Source: Affinibrenneria salicis (GTDB taxonomy: Bacteria > Pseudomonadota > Gammaproteobacteria > Enterobacterales > Enterobacteriaceae). From it: 64,000 nucleotides of DNA. Positions 10,337 to 20,186 of the stretch are shown here, in pieces (position 1 is the first letter of the stretch; the number at the start of each line of letters is the position of its first letter). The translations under genes and the position numbers were made by a program. The stretch is taken from NCBI RefSeq assembly GCF_008710095.1, contig NZ_VYKJ01000019.1, forward strand, positions 11,400 to 75,399, in the 5' to 3' direction. The notes beneath the pieces were generated by a model, which was not told the DNA's origin, searched no databases, and worked only from the letters and a program-made list of their open reading frames with translations.

Positions 10337-12784
10337 GTGATTTTACCGCCGATCGATGCCGTCGTGGACGAGGTGATAACCGCGCTGAACCGCGCCCCGC
10401 AGGTGCTGCTGCACGCGCCGACCGGCGCGGGGAAATCGACCTGGCTGCCTTTACAGCTGCTGCGGCGCGGCGGATTGAACGGCCGTATTATTATGCTGGA
10501 GCCGCGGCGCCTGGCGGCGAAAAATGTGGCGTGGCGGCTGGCGCAGTGGCTGGGCGAAGAGCCCGGTCAGACCGTCGGCTACCGGATGCGCGCCGAACAG
10601 CGTAGCGGTCCCGCGACCCGGCTGGAGGTGGTCACGGAAGGGATTTTGACCCGCATGCTGCAGCAGGACGCCGCGCTGGAAGGCGTCGCGCTGGTGGTGC
10701 TGGATGAATTCCACGAACGCAGCCTGCAGGCGGATCTGGCCCTCGCGCTGTTGCTGGATGTGCAGCAGGGGCTGCGCGACGATTTGAAACTGTTGATCAT
10801 GTCGGCCACGCTGGATAACGATCGGCTGGCCGCGCTGTTGCCGCAGGCTCGGCAGGTGGTGTCGGCCGGACGCGCTTTTCCGGTGGTGCGCGACTATCAG
10901 CCGCTGAGCGGTCATGAACGGCTGGAAGAGGGCGTGGCGCGTCAGGTCAGGCGTTTACTGGCCGAACAGGCAGGATCGCTGCTGTTGTTTTTACCCGGCG
11001 TGGCGGAAATTAAACGTACGGCGGCGCTGCTGGCCGGCACGGTGAGCGGCGATGTGGATCTGTGTCCGTTGTACGGCGCGCTGACGCTGGCTGAACAACA
11101 GCGGGCGATACAGCCGGCGCCGGCCGGCCGTCGCAAGGTGGTGCTGGCGACCAATATCGCGGAAACCAGCCTGACCATCGAGGGCATCCGGCTGGTGGTG
11201 GACAGCGGGCTGGAACGGGTCGCCCGTTTCGATATCAAAAGCGGGCTGACGCGGCTGGAGACGCAGCGCATCAGTCAGGCCGCCATGACCCAGCGCGCCG
11301 GCCGCGCCGGGCGACTGAGCGAGGGCTTGTGCTGGCATCTCTGTTCGCGCGAACAGGCCGAACGCGCCGCCGCGCAGAGCGAGCCGGAGATCGTCAACAG
11401 CGAACTGAGCGCGCTGTGGCTGGAGTTATTGCAGTGGGGATGCGCCGATGTAACGCAGTTATGCTGGCTCGATCGACCGCCGGAGGGCGCGCTGGCGGCG
11501 GCGCGTCGTCTGCTGCATCAGTTGGGAATTACCGACCGGCAACACCGGCTGACGGACATGGGGCGCGCCGCGGCGCGGCTGGGCTGCGAGCCGCGTCTGG
11601 CGGTGATGCTGTGCCAGGCCGCCGGGCAACGGGACGCCGACGCGCTGGCTACCGCGGGCCGGCTGGCCGCCATGCTTGAAGAGCCGCCCCGACAGGGTAG
11701 CCTCAATCTGCGCGACTGGCTGGATCGCCCCCTGCCGCACTGGCAGAAACGGGCTCAGCAACTGACGCGCCGTCTGGGCGGGAACGGCGGACGGGTCGAT
11801 GATGCGCTGGCGCCGCGGTTGCTGGCGTTGGCTTTTCCCGACCGTATCGCCCGTCGGCGCGATCGGGACGGCTGCTATCAACTGGCGAACGGTCTGGGCG
11901 CCGCCATGCCGCCGGACGAGGCGCTGGCGGCCACCGAATGGCTGCTGGCGCCGTCGCTGCTGCATAGCGGCGGGCGGGCCGACGCGCGCATTCTGTTGGC
12001 GCTGCCGCTGGATATCGACGATCTGATCCGGCATTTGCCGCAGCTGGCGACGCAGCAGGACAGCGTGCTGTGGGACGACGACACCGGGACGCTGCGCGCC
12101 AGCCGGCGCCGGCAGATTGGCTGTCTGACGCTGCGCGCTCAGCCGCTCAATCGCCCCTCGGACGACGAGCTGCAGCAGGCGATGCTGAACTGGATCCGGG
12201 AGCAGGGGCTGACGGTATTAAATTGGGACGGCGCTGCGCAACAGCTGCGTAACCGGCTATACTGCGCGCGCCGCTGGCTGCCGGAGGTCGACTGGCCGGC
12301 GGTCGACGATGAGGCGCTGCTGGCCTGTGCGGAACAGTGGCTGCTGCCGTCGCTGGCCGGCGTGCGCTCCCGGCGCGCTTTGCAGCAGATCAATCTGCAG
12401 GAGGCGCTGCTGCGTCTGCTGGACTGGCCGCTGCGCCAGCGGCTGGATAGCGCTTTGCCCAGCCATTACACTGTGCCGGGCGGCAGCCGCCTGGCGATTC
12501 GCTACGACGGCGAGCGGCCGCCGGTGCTGGCGGTGCGCATGCAGGAGATGTTCGGCGAACGGCAAAGCCCGCAGCTGGCCGAAGGGCGCGTGGCGCTGGT
12601 GCTGGAACTGCTGTCGCCCGCGCAGCGGCCGTTGCAGATCACGGCCGATCTGGCCGGATTCTGGCAGGGAGCGTATCGTGACGTCCAGAAAGAGATGAAG
12701 GGGCGTTATCCAAAGCATGTCTGGCCTGACGATCCCGCGCAGGCGGCGCCGACGCGACGCACGCGTAAGTATCAAAATCGATAA
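10337..12784 (+). CDS. hrpB: ATP-dependent RNA helicase HrpB
   Basis: An 815-residue DExH-box helicase (E. coli 809) of unsettled cellular role. The motifs run in order: I (APTGAGKST), II (DEFH), III (SATLDN), and VI (QRAGRAGR), followed by the HrpB-specific C-terminal domain ending PKHVWPDDP. The start is a GTG at 10337 preceded by ACGGAG at a good distance; it matches the start of similarity to E. coli HrpB. Third-position GC is very high, producing long antisense open frames that are not genes. Confidence 0.96.
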   Translation: MILPPIDAVVDEVITALNRAPQVLLHAPTGAGKSTWLPLQLLRRGGLNGRIIMLEPRRLAAKNVAWRLAQWLGEEPGQTVGYRMRAEQRSGPATRLEVVTEGILTRMLQQDAALEGVALVVLDEFHERSLQADLALALLLDVQQGLRDDLKLLIMSATLDNDRLAALLPQARQVVSAGRAFPVVRDYQPLSGHERLEEGVARQVRRLLAEQAGSLLLFLPGVAEIKRTAALLAGTVSGDVDLCPLYGALTLAEQQRAIQPAPAGRRKVVLATNIAETSLTIEGIRLVVDSGLERVARFDIKSGLTRLETQRISQAAMTQRAGRAGRLSEGLCWHLCSREQAERAAAQSEPEIVNSELSALWLELLQWGCADVTQLCWLDRPPEGALAAARRLLHQLGITDRQHRLTDMGRAAARLGCEPRLAVMLCQAAGQRDADALATAGRLAAMLEEPPRQGSLNLRDWLDRPLPHWQKRAQQLTRRLGGNGGRVDDALAPRLLALAFPDRIARRRDRDGCYQLANGLGAAMPPDEALAATEWLLAPSLLHSGGRADARILLALPLDIDDLIRHLPQLATQQDSVLWDDDTGTLRASRRRQIGCLTLRAQPLNRPSDDELQQAMLNWIREQGLTVLNWDGAAQQLRNRLYCARRWLPEVDWPAVDDEALLACAEQWLLPSLAGVRSRRALQQINLQEALLRLLDWPLRQRLDSALPSHYTVPGGSRLAIRYDGERPPVLAVRMQEMFGERQSPQLAEGRVALVLELLSPAQRPLQITADLAGFWQGAYRDVQKEMKGRYPKHVWPDDPAQAAPTRRTRKYQNR

Positions 12785-12885
12785 TTCGGATGTTTCTTCT
12801 TTCGTAACCGAGGCGGGAGAAACAGAGTAGGCGGCCTGAGTGTTGAGCCGGCGGCCGTAAACCATCTGCTGGAGTGTGAACCAAA

Positions 12886-15363
12886 ATGGCCCGGGATGAC
12901 CGTGAACCTATCGGACGTAAAGGGCGTCGCTCAGGACGTAAATCCGAACGCCAGCCGGCGCAGCGCCGTCGCGGCGAGGATGACTACGACGACGATTATG
13001 ATGACGATGAATATGATGACTATCAGGATGACGATGATCCGGATGACGAGGACGTAATGGCACAGAAACCGCGTAAAAAACGCCGCTGGCTGGGATTGAT
13101 CGTTAAATTGATCCTGGTGTTCGTGGTGCTGATGGCAATTTACGGCGCCTGGCTGGATAGCCAGATCCGCAGTCGTATCGACGGCAAAGTCTGGCAGCTG
13201 CCGGCCGCGATTTACGGCCGCATGGTGAACCTTGAGCCGGGCATGGCCTACTCGAAGAAAGAGATGGTCAATCTGCTGGAGGGGATGCAGTATCGCCAGG
13301 TCACTCGCATCACCCGGCCGGGTGAGTTTAGCGTCCACGCCAACGGCATCGAGATGCTGCGGCGGCCGTTTGATTTTCCGGACGGCAAAGAAGGGCAGAT
13401 CCGGGCGCGTCTGACCTTCAGCAACGATCGTCTGTCGCAGATCCAGAATCTGGACAACCAGCGCAACTTTGGTTTCTTCCGCCTCGATCCGCGCCTGATC
13501 ACTATGCTGCAGTCGCCGAACGGCGAGCAGCGTCTGTTCGTGCCGCGCAGCGGCTTCCCGGATCTGCTGGTCGATACCCTGATCGCGACCGAGGACCGGC
13601 ATTTTTACCAGCACGACGGCATCAGCTTTTACTCCATTGGGCGCGCGCTGCTGGCCAACCTGACCGCCGGTCGGGCGGTGCAGGGCGGCAGCACCCTGAC
13701 CCAGCAGCTGGTGAAAAACCTGTTCCTGACCAACGAGCGTTCGCTGTGGCGTAAGGCGAATGAAGCCTACATGGCGCTGATCATGGACTACCGCTACAGT
13801 AAGGATCGCATCCTTGAACTGTACCTGAACGAAGTCTATCTCGGTCAGAGCGGCAGCGATCAGATCCGCGGCTTCCCGCTGGCCAGCCTGTACTATTTCG
13901 GCCGGCCGGTGGATGAGCTGAGTCTCGATCAGCAGGCGCTGCTGGTCGGGATGGTGAAAGGCGCTTCGTTGTACAACCCGTGGCGCAATCCGCAGATTAC
14001 CCTGGAGCGGCGCAATCTGGTGCTGCGCCTGCTGCAGAATCAACAGATTATCGACGCCGAGCTGTATGACATGCTCAGCGCGCGTCCGCTCGGCGTACAG
14101 CCGAAAGGCGGCGTGATTAGCCCGCAGCCCGCCTTCGTGCAGATGGTGCGCAAGGAGCTGCAGCAGAAGCTGGGCGAGAAAGCCGCCGATCTGTCCGGCG
14201 TGAAGATCTTCACCACGCTCGATCCGGTGTCGCAGGATGCGGCGGAAAAATCGGTCGAAGAGGGGATTCCGGCGCTGCGCGCGGCGCGTAACGTTAATGA
14301 CCTTGAAGCGGCGATGGTGATCGTCGATCGTTTCAGCGGCGAAGTGCGCGCGATGGTCGGCGGGGCGCAGACGCAGTATGCCGGCTTCAACCGCGCTCTG
14401 GAGGCCAGAAGGCCCGTCGGTTCGCTGGCCAAACCGGCTACCTACCTGACCGCGTTGAGCGAACCGGATAAATACCGTCTCAATAGCTGGCTGGCCGATG
14501 AGCCGGTGGCCTTTAAGCAGCCTAACGGTTCGCTGTGGCAGCCGAAAAACTACGATCGTCAATTCCGCGGGCGGGTGATGCTGGTGGATGCGCTGGCGAA
14601 TTCGCTTAACGTGCCGACGGTTAACCTGGGGACGGCGATTGGGCTGGATCAGATCAGCAACACGCTGCAGCATCTGGGCATTCCGGCGGCGGTGATCGAG
14701 CCGGTGCCGGCGATGTTGCTGGGCGCGATCAGCCTGACGCCGGTGGAAGTGGCGCAGGAATACCAGACGATCGCCAGCGGCGGCAACCGCGCGCCGCTCT
14801 CGTCGTTGCGTTCGGTGATCGCCGAAGACGGCACGGTACTGTATCAGAGTTTCCCGCAGGCCGAACGGGCGGTGCCGGCCCAGGCGGCTTACCTGACGCT
14901 GTACGGTATGCAACAGGTGGTGGAACGCGGCACCTCGCGTTCGCTGGCGGTGAAGTTCCCCAACTTCCATCTGGCGGCCAAAACCGGGACGACTAACGAT
15001 CTGCGCGACAGCTGGTTCGCCGGCATCGACGGCAAGGAGGTCGCCATTAGCTGGGTGGGGCGCGATAACAACGGCCCGGCCAAACTGACCGGCGCCAACG
15101 GCGCGTTGACGCTGTACCGTCGCTATCTGGAGAATCAGACGCCGTTGCCGCTGATGCTGACGCCGCCGGAAGGGATCAGCACCATGGTGGTCGGCGCCGA
15201 CGGCAACTTTATCTGTAACGGCAGCAGCGCCGGCCGCACTCTGCCGGTCTGGACCGAAAATCCCCAGGCGCTGTGCCAGGCCAGCCAGCCGACGCAAAGC
15301 GCGCCCGCGCAGCAAAACGGCGAGGGCGTGGCCGACTGGATTAAAGATATGTTCGGCCAGTAA
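12886..15363 (+). CDS. mrcB: Penicillin-binding protein 1B
   Basis: This 825-residue bifunctional murein synthase has a short cytoplasmic tail, one membrane helix (residues about 67-88), a UB2H domain, a GT51 glycosyltransferase domain with [11 protein letters not shown], and a transpeptidase domain with the SxxK (SLAK), SxN (SLN) and KTGT motifs. The tail carries an unusually acidic run, mostly Asp, at residues about 30-55; E. coli has a similar but shorter one. LpoB is its usual outer-membrane activator. The gene has its own terminator downstream. Confidence 0.97.
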   Translation: MARDDREPIGRKGRRSGRKSERQPAQRRRGEDDYDDDYDDDEYDDYQDDDDPDDEDVMAQKPRKKRRWLGLIVKLILVFVVLMAIYGAWLDSQIRSRIDGKVWQLPAAIYGRMVNLEPGMAYSKKEMVNLLEGMQYRQVTRITRPGEFSVHANGIEMLRRPFDFPDGKEGQIRARLTFSNDRLSQIQNLDNQRNFGFFRLDPRLITMLQSPNGEQRLFVPRSGFPDLLVDTLIATEDRHFYQHDGISFYSIGRALLANLTAGRAVQGGSTLTQQLVKNLFLTNERSLWRKANEAYMALIMDYRYSKDRILELYLNEVYLGQSGSDQIRGFPLASLYYFGRPVDELSLDQQALLVGMVKGASLYNPWRNPQITLERRNLVLRLLQNQQIIDAELYDMLSARPLGVQPKGGVISPQPAFVQMVRKELQQKLGEKAADLSGVKIFTTLDPVSQDAAEKSVEEGIPALRAARNVNDLEAAMVIVDRFSGEVRAMVGGAQTQYAGFNRALEARRPVGSLAKPATYLTALSEPDKYRLNSWLADEPVAFKQPNGSLWQPKNYDRQFRGRVMLVDALANSLNVPTVNLGTAIGLDQISNTLQHLGIPAAVIEPVPAMLLGAISLTPVEVAQEYQTIASGGNRAPLSSLRSVIAEDGTVLYQSFPQAERAVPAQAAYLTLYGMQQVVERGTSRSLAVKFPNFHLAAKTGTTNDLRDSWFAGIDGKEVAISWVGRDNNGPAKLTGANGALTLYRRYLENQTPLPLMLTPPEGISTMVVGADGNFICNGSSAGRTLPVWTENPQALCQASQPTQSAPAQQNGEGVADWIKDMFGQ

Positions 15364-15371
15364 ATCTGCGC

Positions 15372-15394
15372 AAGCCCCCGTTTGACGGGGGCTT
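15372..15394 (+). terminator. mrcB intrinsic terminator
   Basis: A 9-bp perfect stem, AAGCCCCCG with its complement, closes on a TTTGA loop nine bases after the mrcB stop and ends in a short T run. The rest of the 362-base gap before fhuC holds no gene; in E. coli the receptor gene fhuA occupies this place. Confidence 0.8.
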
Positions 15395-15524
15395 TCAGCG
15401 TGGCGCAGACTGCAGCCGACGTTTCATCCCGCTCTATTCCCCGCGTTTCCGCCAAACCCGCGTTAAGTTCATGGTTTTAATTCAACTTGCGGATGAGAAT
15501 CACTTCCGCCTATGATGCCGCTCA

Positions 15525-15543
15525 GCTAACCATTATTATTGTT
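15525..15543. promoter_or_regulatory. Candidate Fur box upstream of fhuC
   Basis: Read on the minus strand, this 19-mer agrees with the Fur consensus GATAATGATAATCATTATC at 13 of 19 positions by eye. A second, weaker candidate lies at 15489-15507. Both are in the mrcB-fhuC gap, where iron control of the fhuCDB operon would be expected. The match is moderate. Confidence 0.4.
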
Positions 15544-15725
15544 TATGCCCGCGCTTCTTCAGGGGCGGATTCGCGTCATCATCCGCTGCCGCGTGGGTTT
15601 CGCTCAGTCGGCGACCGCCGGCCGTCGGGCGACGACGTCCGCCATGCCGTGGCGACATTCCAGTCTGCCGGCCGGTTGCGTTCGGCGTCTGTCGACAATC
15701 GAGTTTGCCGTGAAAAATCAGGACT

Positions 15726-16523
15726 ATGCAAAACACGACTTATTCTCAGGAAAATACGTTCACATTGCAGGATGCCAGTTTTTCTGTCGCCGGACGCGCT
15801 TTATTGCATCCGCTGTCGCTGACATTTCCCGCGGGTAAGGTGTGTGGCCTGATTGGTCATAACGGCTCCGGTAAATCGACGCTGCTGAAAATCCTCGGCC
15901 GCCATCAGCCGGCCAGCGGCGGCGGCGCGCTGTTGGGGCAGCGGCCGCTGGCCGACTGGGATAACAAGACGTTCGCGCGTCAGGTGGCCTACCTGCCGCA
16001 GCAGTTGCCGGCGGCGGAAGGGATGACGGTGCGCGAGCTGGTGGCGGTGGGGCGCTATCCGTGGCACGGCGCGCTGGGGCGCTTCGGCCTTGCCGATCGG
16101 CAGAAGGTCGACGAGGCTATCGCGCAGGTGGGGTTACGGCCGCTGGCCCAGCGTCTGGTGGATAGTCTGTCCGGCGGCGAACGGCAGCGGGCGTGGCTGG
16201 CGATGACGCTGGCGCAGGATAGCGGCTGCCTGCTGCTGGATGAGCCGACCTCGGCGCTGGATATCGCTCATCAGGTCGAGGTGCTGGCGCTCATTCAACG
16301 CATGAGCCGGCAGCGCGGCCTGACCGTGATTGCGGTATTGCATGATATCAATATGGCGGCGCGCTACTGCGATTATCTGGTGGCGCTGCGCGGCGGCGAG
16401 ATGATCGCTCGCGGAGAGCCGAACGAGATTATGCGCGCCGGGGTGCTGGAGGCCATCTACGGTATCCCGATGGGCATTCTGGCGCACCCCGCAGGCGGGG
16501 CGCCGGTCAGCTTTGTCTGTTAA
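15726..16523 (+). CDS. fhuC: Ferric hydroxamate ABC importer, ATPase FhuC
   Basis: FhuC (265 residues, the same as E. coli) energises uptake of ferrichrome-type siderophores through FhuB. Walker A is at residues 44-52 (GHNGSGKST), the signature is LSGGERQRAWL, and Walker B is CLLLDEPTSALD. It is the first gene of fhuC-fhuD-fhuB. The outer-membrane receptor gene fhuA that normally precedes it is missing, so the substrate must enter the periplasm through a receptor encoded elsewhere. Confidence 0.96.
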   Translation: MQNTTYSQENTFTLQDASFSVAGRALLHPLSLTFPAGKVCGLIGHNGSGKSTLLKILGRHQPASGGGALLGQRPLADWDNKTFARQVAYLPQQLPAAEGMTVRELVAVGRYPWHGALGRFGLADRQKVDEAIAQVGLRPLAQRLVDSLSGGERQRAWLAMTLAQDSGCLLLDEPTSALDIAHQVEVLALIQRMSRQRGLTVIAVLHDINMAARYCDYLVALRGGEMIARGEPNEIMRAGVLEAIYGIPMGILAHPAGGAPVSFVC

Positions 16524-16547
16524 TCCCTGGTAAAGGTGCTTTCCCGC

Positions 16548-17459
16548 ATGTCTCTGCCCGTTTGTTATCCCGACCGCACCCGCCGCCGTCTGCTGACCGC
16601 GCTGATGTTATCCCCTCTGCTGGCCGCGCCCGGCGTTCTGGCCGCGGGGCGTCCCGATCTGCAACGCATCGTCTGTCTGGAGTGGCTGCCGGTTGAACTG
16701 CTGCTGGCGCTGGACATCATGCCGCTGGGCGTGGCGGACAAACATAATTACCGCCTGTGGGTAAAAGAACCGCGTCTCGATGAGCGGGTGGTCGATGTCG
16801 GCCAGCGCACCGAACCCAACCTTGAACTGTTGACCCAACTGCGGCCATCGCTATTGCTGTATGCGCAAGGATATGGGCCGTCGCCGGATAAGATGGCGCG
16901 GATCGCGCCCGGCCAGGCCTTCCCTTTCAGCGACGGAAGCGGTAAACCGCTGACGCTGGCGCAGCACTCCCTGCGCCAGCTGGCCGGACGGCTGGCGGTC
17001 GTCGATCGCGCCGAGCGGCATCTGGCGCAATTCGCCGGATTTATGGCGCGCATGCAGGTTACGCTGCGCCCCTATACGGATCGCCCGCTGCTGCTGTTCT
17101 CTTTTCTCGATAGCCGGCACGTGCTGGTTATCGGTAAAAACAGCCTGTTCCAGGAGGTGATGACGCAAATGGCGATCCGCAATGCCTGGCAGGGAGAGAC
17201 TAACTTCTGGGGCAGCGCGGTGGTGGGGATCGAGCGGCTGGCCGAGGCGGGCGATGCCCGCGCGCTGTGTTTTTCGCATGGCGATCGACAGATCTTCGGG
17301 CACATCAGCGGCAGTCCGCTCTGGCAGGCGTTACCCTTCGTGCGGCAGCGGCGCTGGCGACGCGTTGAGGCGGTCTGGCCTTACGGCGCCACGCTGTCGG
17401 CGATGCGTTTTTGCCAGGTGCTGGCGCAGTCGATGGAGGCCGACGATGAAGCCGAATAG
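16548..17459 (+). CDS. fhuD: Ferric hydroxamate-binding periplasmic protein FhuD
   Basis: FhuD (303 residues) binds ferric hydroxamates in the periplasm and hands them to FhuB. A twin-arginine signal (RTRRRLL followed by a hydrophobic stretch ending in GVLAAG) is present, in keeping with the known Tat export of FhuD. Core segments RIVCLEWLPVELLLAL, RTEPNLELL and NAWQGETNFWG match the family. ATG 16548 with AAGGTG upstream is preferred to the GTG at 16536. It overlaps fhuB by 14 bases. Confidence 0.95.
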   Translation: MSLPVCYPDRTRRRLLTALMLSPLLAAPGVLAAGRPDLQRIVCLEWLPVELLLALDIMPLGVADKHNYRLWVKEPRLDERVVDVGQRTEPNLELLTQLRPSLLLYAQGYGPSPDKMARIAPGQAFPFSDGSGKPLTLAQHSLRQLAGRLAVVDRAERHLAQFAGFMARMQVTLRPYTDRPLLLFSFLDSRHVLVIGKNSLFQEVMTQMAIRNAWQGETNFWGSAVVGIERLAEAGDARALCFSHGDRQIFGHISGSPLWQALPFVRQRRWRRVEAVWPYGATLSAMRFCQVLAQSMEADDEAE

Positions 17460-19434
17460 TCAACGCTGGCTGGCGTTGTTGGTACCGTTAACGTTGCTGC
17501 TGGCCGCCGCCGTATTAAGTCTGCACAATCTGCATCGTCAACTGCCGTTTCAGCTCTGGCCGCAGGCGCTGCGTCATCCCGCGGCGGACGATATCCGGCA
17601 AATTTTGTTTTACTACAGCCAACTGCCCCGGCTGTCGCTGTCGTTGCTGGTCGGGGCCGGATTGGGGCTGGCCGGCGTGCTGTTTCAGCAGGTGCTGCGC
17701 AATCCGCTGGCCGAACCCGCTACGCTGGGGATCGCCACCGGCGCGCAGCTGGGGGTGACCGTCGCCACTCTGTGGGCGCTGCCGGGCGGGGCGCAGATGC
17801 AGCAGGGGGCGGCGCTGTTGGGCGGACTGCTGGCGGGCGGGCTGGTTTTCGGCGTGGCGTGGGGAAAACGTTTATCGCCGGTGACGCTGATTCTGGCCGG
17901 GCTGGTGATCAGTCTGTACTGCAGCGCGGTCAATCATTTGCTGGCGCTGTTTAACTATCAGCAACTGCAAAACTTATTTTTATGGAGCAGCGGCGCGCTC
18001 AACCAGCAGGACTGGCGCAGCGTGCTCTTTGTTTTGCCGCGTCTGGCTCTCTGTTTTGCATTGGCGTTGCTGCTGTTGCGTCCCCTGACGCTGCTCGGTC
18101 TTGATGACGGCGTGGCGCGTAATCTGGGGCTGGGACTGGCGGCGGCGCGGCTGATTACGCTGGGGCTGGCGGTGTTCCTGAGCGCCCTGATGGTGAACGC
18201 GGCGGGCATCGTCGGTTTTGTCGGGCTGTTCGCGCCGCTGCTGGCGCGCCTGCTCGGCGCCCGCCGCCTGCTGCACCGACTGTTGCTGGCGCCGCTGCTG
18301 GGCGCTTTGTTGCTGTGGCTGACCGATCAAATCATGCTGTGGCTGACGTTTGTCTGGCGCGATATCCCGACCGGCGCGGCCACCGCATTGATCGGCGCGC
18401 CGCTGTTGCTGTGGCTGTTGCCGCGCCTGCGTGCCGCCGGGCAGACGCCCGATATACGGCCGGTCAGCGTGCCGGTCGAGCGGCGTCGCTGGGGGCGCTG
18501 GGTGGCAGCAGGGTGTTTGTTGCTGCTGTTGACGGTCGTGCTGGCGCTGATGTTCGGCCGCGATGCGCAGGGTTGGTTCTGGGCCAGCCCCGACCAGCTG
18601 ACGCAGCTGTGGCCCTGGCGCTGGCCGCGCACGCTGGCCGCGCTGTCCGCCGGGCTGATGCTGGCGCTGGCGGGTACGCTGATTCAGAAGCTGACCGGCA
18701 ATCCGATGGGCAGCCCGGAAGTGCTGGGCATCAGTTCGGGCGCCGCATTCGGCGTGGTCATCCTGCTGTTTCTGCTGCCCGGCGACGCTTTTGTCTGGCT
18801 GCTGCCGGCCGGGAGCCTGGGCGCGGCGTCGACCCTGCTGCTGATTGTGCTGATGGCCGGGCGAGGCGGTTTTTCTCCTCAGCGTATGCTGCTGGCCGGT
18901 ATCGCCGTCAGCACCGCGTTTACTACGCTGATTACCCTGCTGCTGGCCAGCGGCGACCCGAGAATGGGCAACGTATTGAGCTGGATTTCGGGTTCCACCT
19001 ATGCGGTGGAGGGGCGTCAGGCTTTGAGCGCCGCACTGATCGCGCTGATTTTATTACTGCTGGTGCCATTCTGCCGGCGCTGGTTGCGTATTTTACCGCT
19101 CGGCGGCGTCACGGCCCGCGCGGTTGGCGTGCCGTTAACGCCGGCGCGCCTGACGTTATTGCTGCTGGCGTCGATCCTTACCGCCGCCGCTACGTTGACG
19201 GTCGGTCCGCTGAGCTTTGTCGGATTGATGGCGCCGCACCTGGCCCGGATGATGGGTTTCAGTCGGGCCGTGCCGCAACTGGCCTGTTCGGCGGTGATTG
19301 GCGCCCTGCTGATGGTGACGGCCGACTGGTGCGGCAGGATGATTCTGTTTCCCTTCCAGATCCCGGCCGGGTTGCTGGCGACGTTCATCGGCGCGCCTTA
19401 CTTTGTCTATCTGTTGCGCAAACAGGCGCGTTAA
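17446..19434 (+). CDS. fhuB: Ferric hydroxamate ABC importer, permease FhuB
   Basis: FhuB (662 residues) is the double-length permease of this importer: two homologous halves, each of about ten membrane helices and each with an EAA-like coupling loop (NPLAEPATLGIATGAQLG in the first, NPMGSPEVLGISSGAAFG in the second). The long frame opens earlier, inside fhuD, but family similarity begins at MKPNSQRW. It is the last gene of the fhuCDB operon; length agrees with E. coli (660). Confidence 0.96.
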   Translation: MKPNSQRWLALLVPLTLLLAAAVLSLHNLHRQLPFQLWPQALRHPAADDIRQILFYYSQLPRLSLSLLVGAGLGLAGVLFQQVLRNPLAEPATLGIATGAQLGVTVATLWALPGGAQMQQGAALLGGLLAGGLVFGVAWGKRLSPVTLILAGLVISLYCSAVNHLLALFNYQQLQNLFLWSSGALNQQDWRSVLFVLPRLALCFALALLLLRPLTLLGLDDGVARNLGLGLAAARLITLGLAVFLSALMVNAAGIVGFVGLFAPLLARLLGARRLLHRLLLAPLLGALLLWLTDQIMLWLTFVWRDIPTGAATALIGAPLLLWLLPRLRAAGQTPDIRPVSVPVERRRWGRWVAAGCLLLLLTVVLALMFGRDAQGWFWASPDQLTQLWPWRWPRTLAALSAGLMLALAGTLIQKLTGNPMGSPEVLGISSGAAFGVVILLFLLPGDAFVWLLPAGSLGAASTLLLIVLMAGRGGFSPQRMLLAGIAVSTAFTTLITLLLASGDPRMGNVLSWISGSTYAVEGRQALSAALIALILLLLVPFCRRWLRILPLGGVTARAVGVPLTPARLTLLLLASILTAAATLTVGPLSFVGLMAPHLARMMGFSRAVPQLACSAVIGALLMVTADWCGRMILFPFQIPAGLLATFIGAPYFVYLLRKQAR

Positions 19435-19496
19435 CCCGTCGCGAACGTACCGGTATATACTGGGGCGTTTTCAGTATTAAACGGACAGGAAGCAAC

Positions 19497-19898
19497 GTGA
19501 GCAAAGAGATCGATAAACTGGCGTGGCTATGTATTCGCGAGCGGCGCCTGCTGGGCGCGCGCAGCGAAAATAAAACGCTGTATTACATTCCGGGCGGCAA
19601 GCGCGAGGCCGGCGAAAATGATGAGCAGGCGCTTTGCCGTGAAGTGAAGGAAGAGCTCTCCGTCACCCTGCTGCCGGATACGCTGCGCTATGCCGGCACT
19701 TTCCGCGCGCACGCGGAAGGCAAAGCCGAGGGCGTGCAGGTTAAAATGACCTGCTACTTCGCCGATTTTATCGGCGAGCTGCGGGCCGCTGCGGAAATCG
19801 CGGAAATACGCTGGCTGTCGGCGCAGGATGGGGAGCAGTGTTCGCCCGCGGCGCGGCTGATTTTTGAACATCTGCATCAGCAGAGGTTGATCGACTGA
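19497..19898 (+). CDS. NUDIX hydrolase
   Basis: A 133-residue single-domain NUDIX protein. The Nudix box begins at GGKREAGENDEQAL and continues REVKEELSV; the E residues that bind metal are intact, although the usual Gly near the end of the box (EExGU) is Ser. Such enzymes cleave nucleoside diphosphates linked to another group; the substrate cannot be told from sequence. The start is a GTG with AGGA seven bases upstream; the frame is open much further in the fhuB region, which is a shadow. It is not part of the fhu block in E. coli. Confidence 0.85.
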   Translation: MSKEIDKLAWLCIRERRLLGARSENKTLYYIPGGKREAGENDEQALCREVKEELSVTLLPDTLRYAGTFRAHAEGKAEGVQVKMTCYFADFIGELRAAAEIAEIRWLSAQDGEQCSPAARLIFEHLHQQRLID

Positions 19899-20153
19899 GC
19901 CCTTGCCCGGGCCTTTTGACGGCAGGACGCACGATTTTCACGACCGGTGAATTTTTAAGGTAAAAACCGGGGCGTTGGCCACGTCGCCGGTGAAGCCGGC
20001 TAGCCGAATCTGGCGCGCTGCTGGTCATGATTGGGCTTTGCTCTGAGTTTCGTCCGGCGGGCCAGCGCGAGCCTTGTTCAACGTTTCCCCGCTAAATCTA
20101 TCGGCGGCTCATGCCGCTACGCCCACGGGTTAATAACAAACGTTGTTATCAGT

Positions 20154-20174
20154 AAGGCCCGCGTTGCGGGCCTT
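20154..20174 (-). terminator. hemL terminator hairpin
   Basis: A perfect 9-bp stem (AAGGCCCGC and its complement) with a three-base loop starts 12 bases after the hemL stop on the minus strand. The T run is poor, so termination may be partial. The remainder of the 19899-20186 gap shows no gene. Confidence 0.65.
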
Positions 20175-20186
20175 TGGCGCGTGGAT

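Noticed and set aside
12931..15315. A 794-codon open frame on the strand opposite mrcB
   Set aside because: It mirrors a real, fully conserved gene in GC-rich DNA, has composition rich in Arg, His and Gln, and matches no known protein.
18315..19434. Long second frame inside fhuB leading into the NUDIX gene
   Set aside because: It lacks similarity before 19497 and overlaps the conserved fhuB second half; the NUDIX domain starts cleanly at the GTG.
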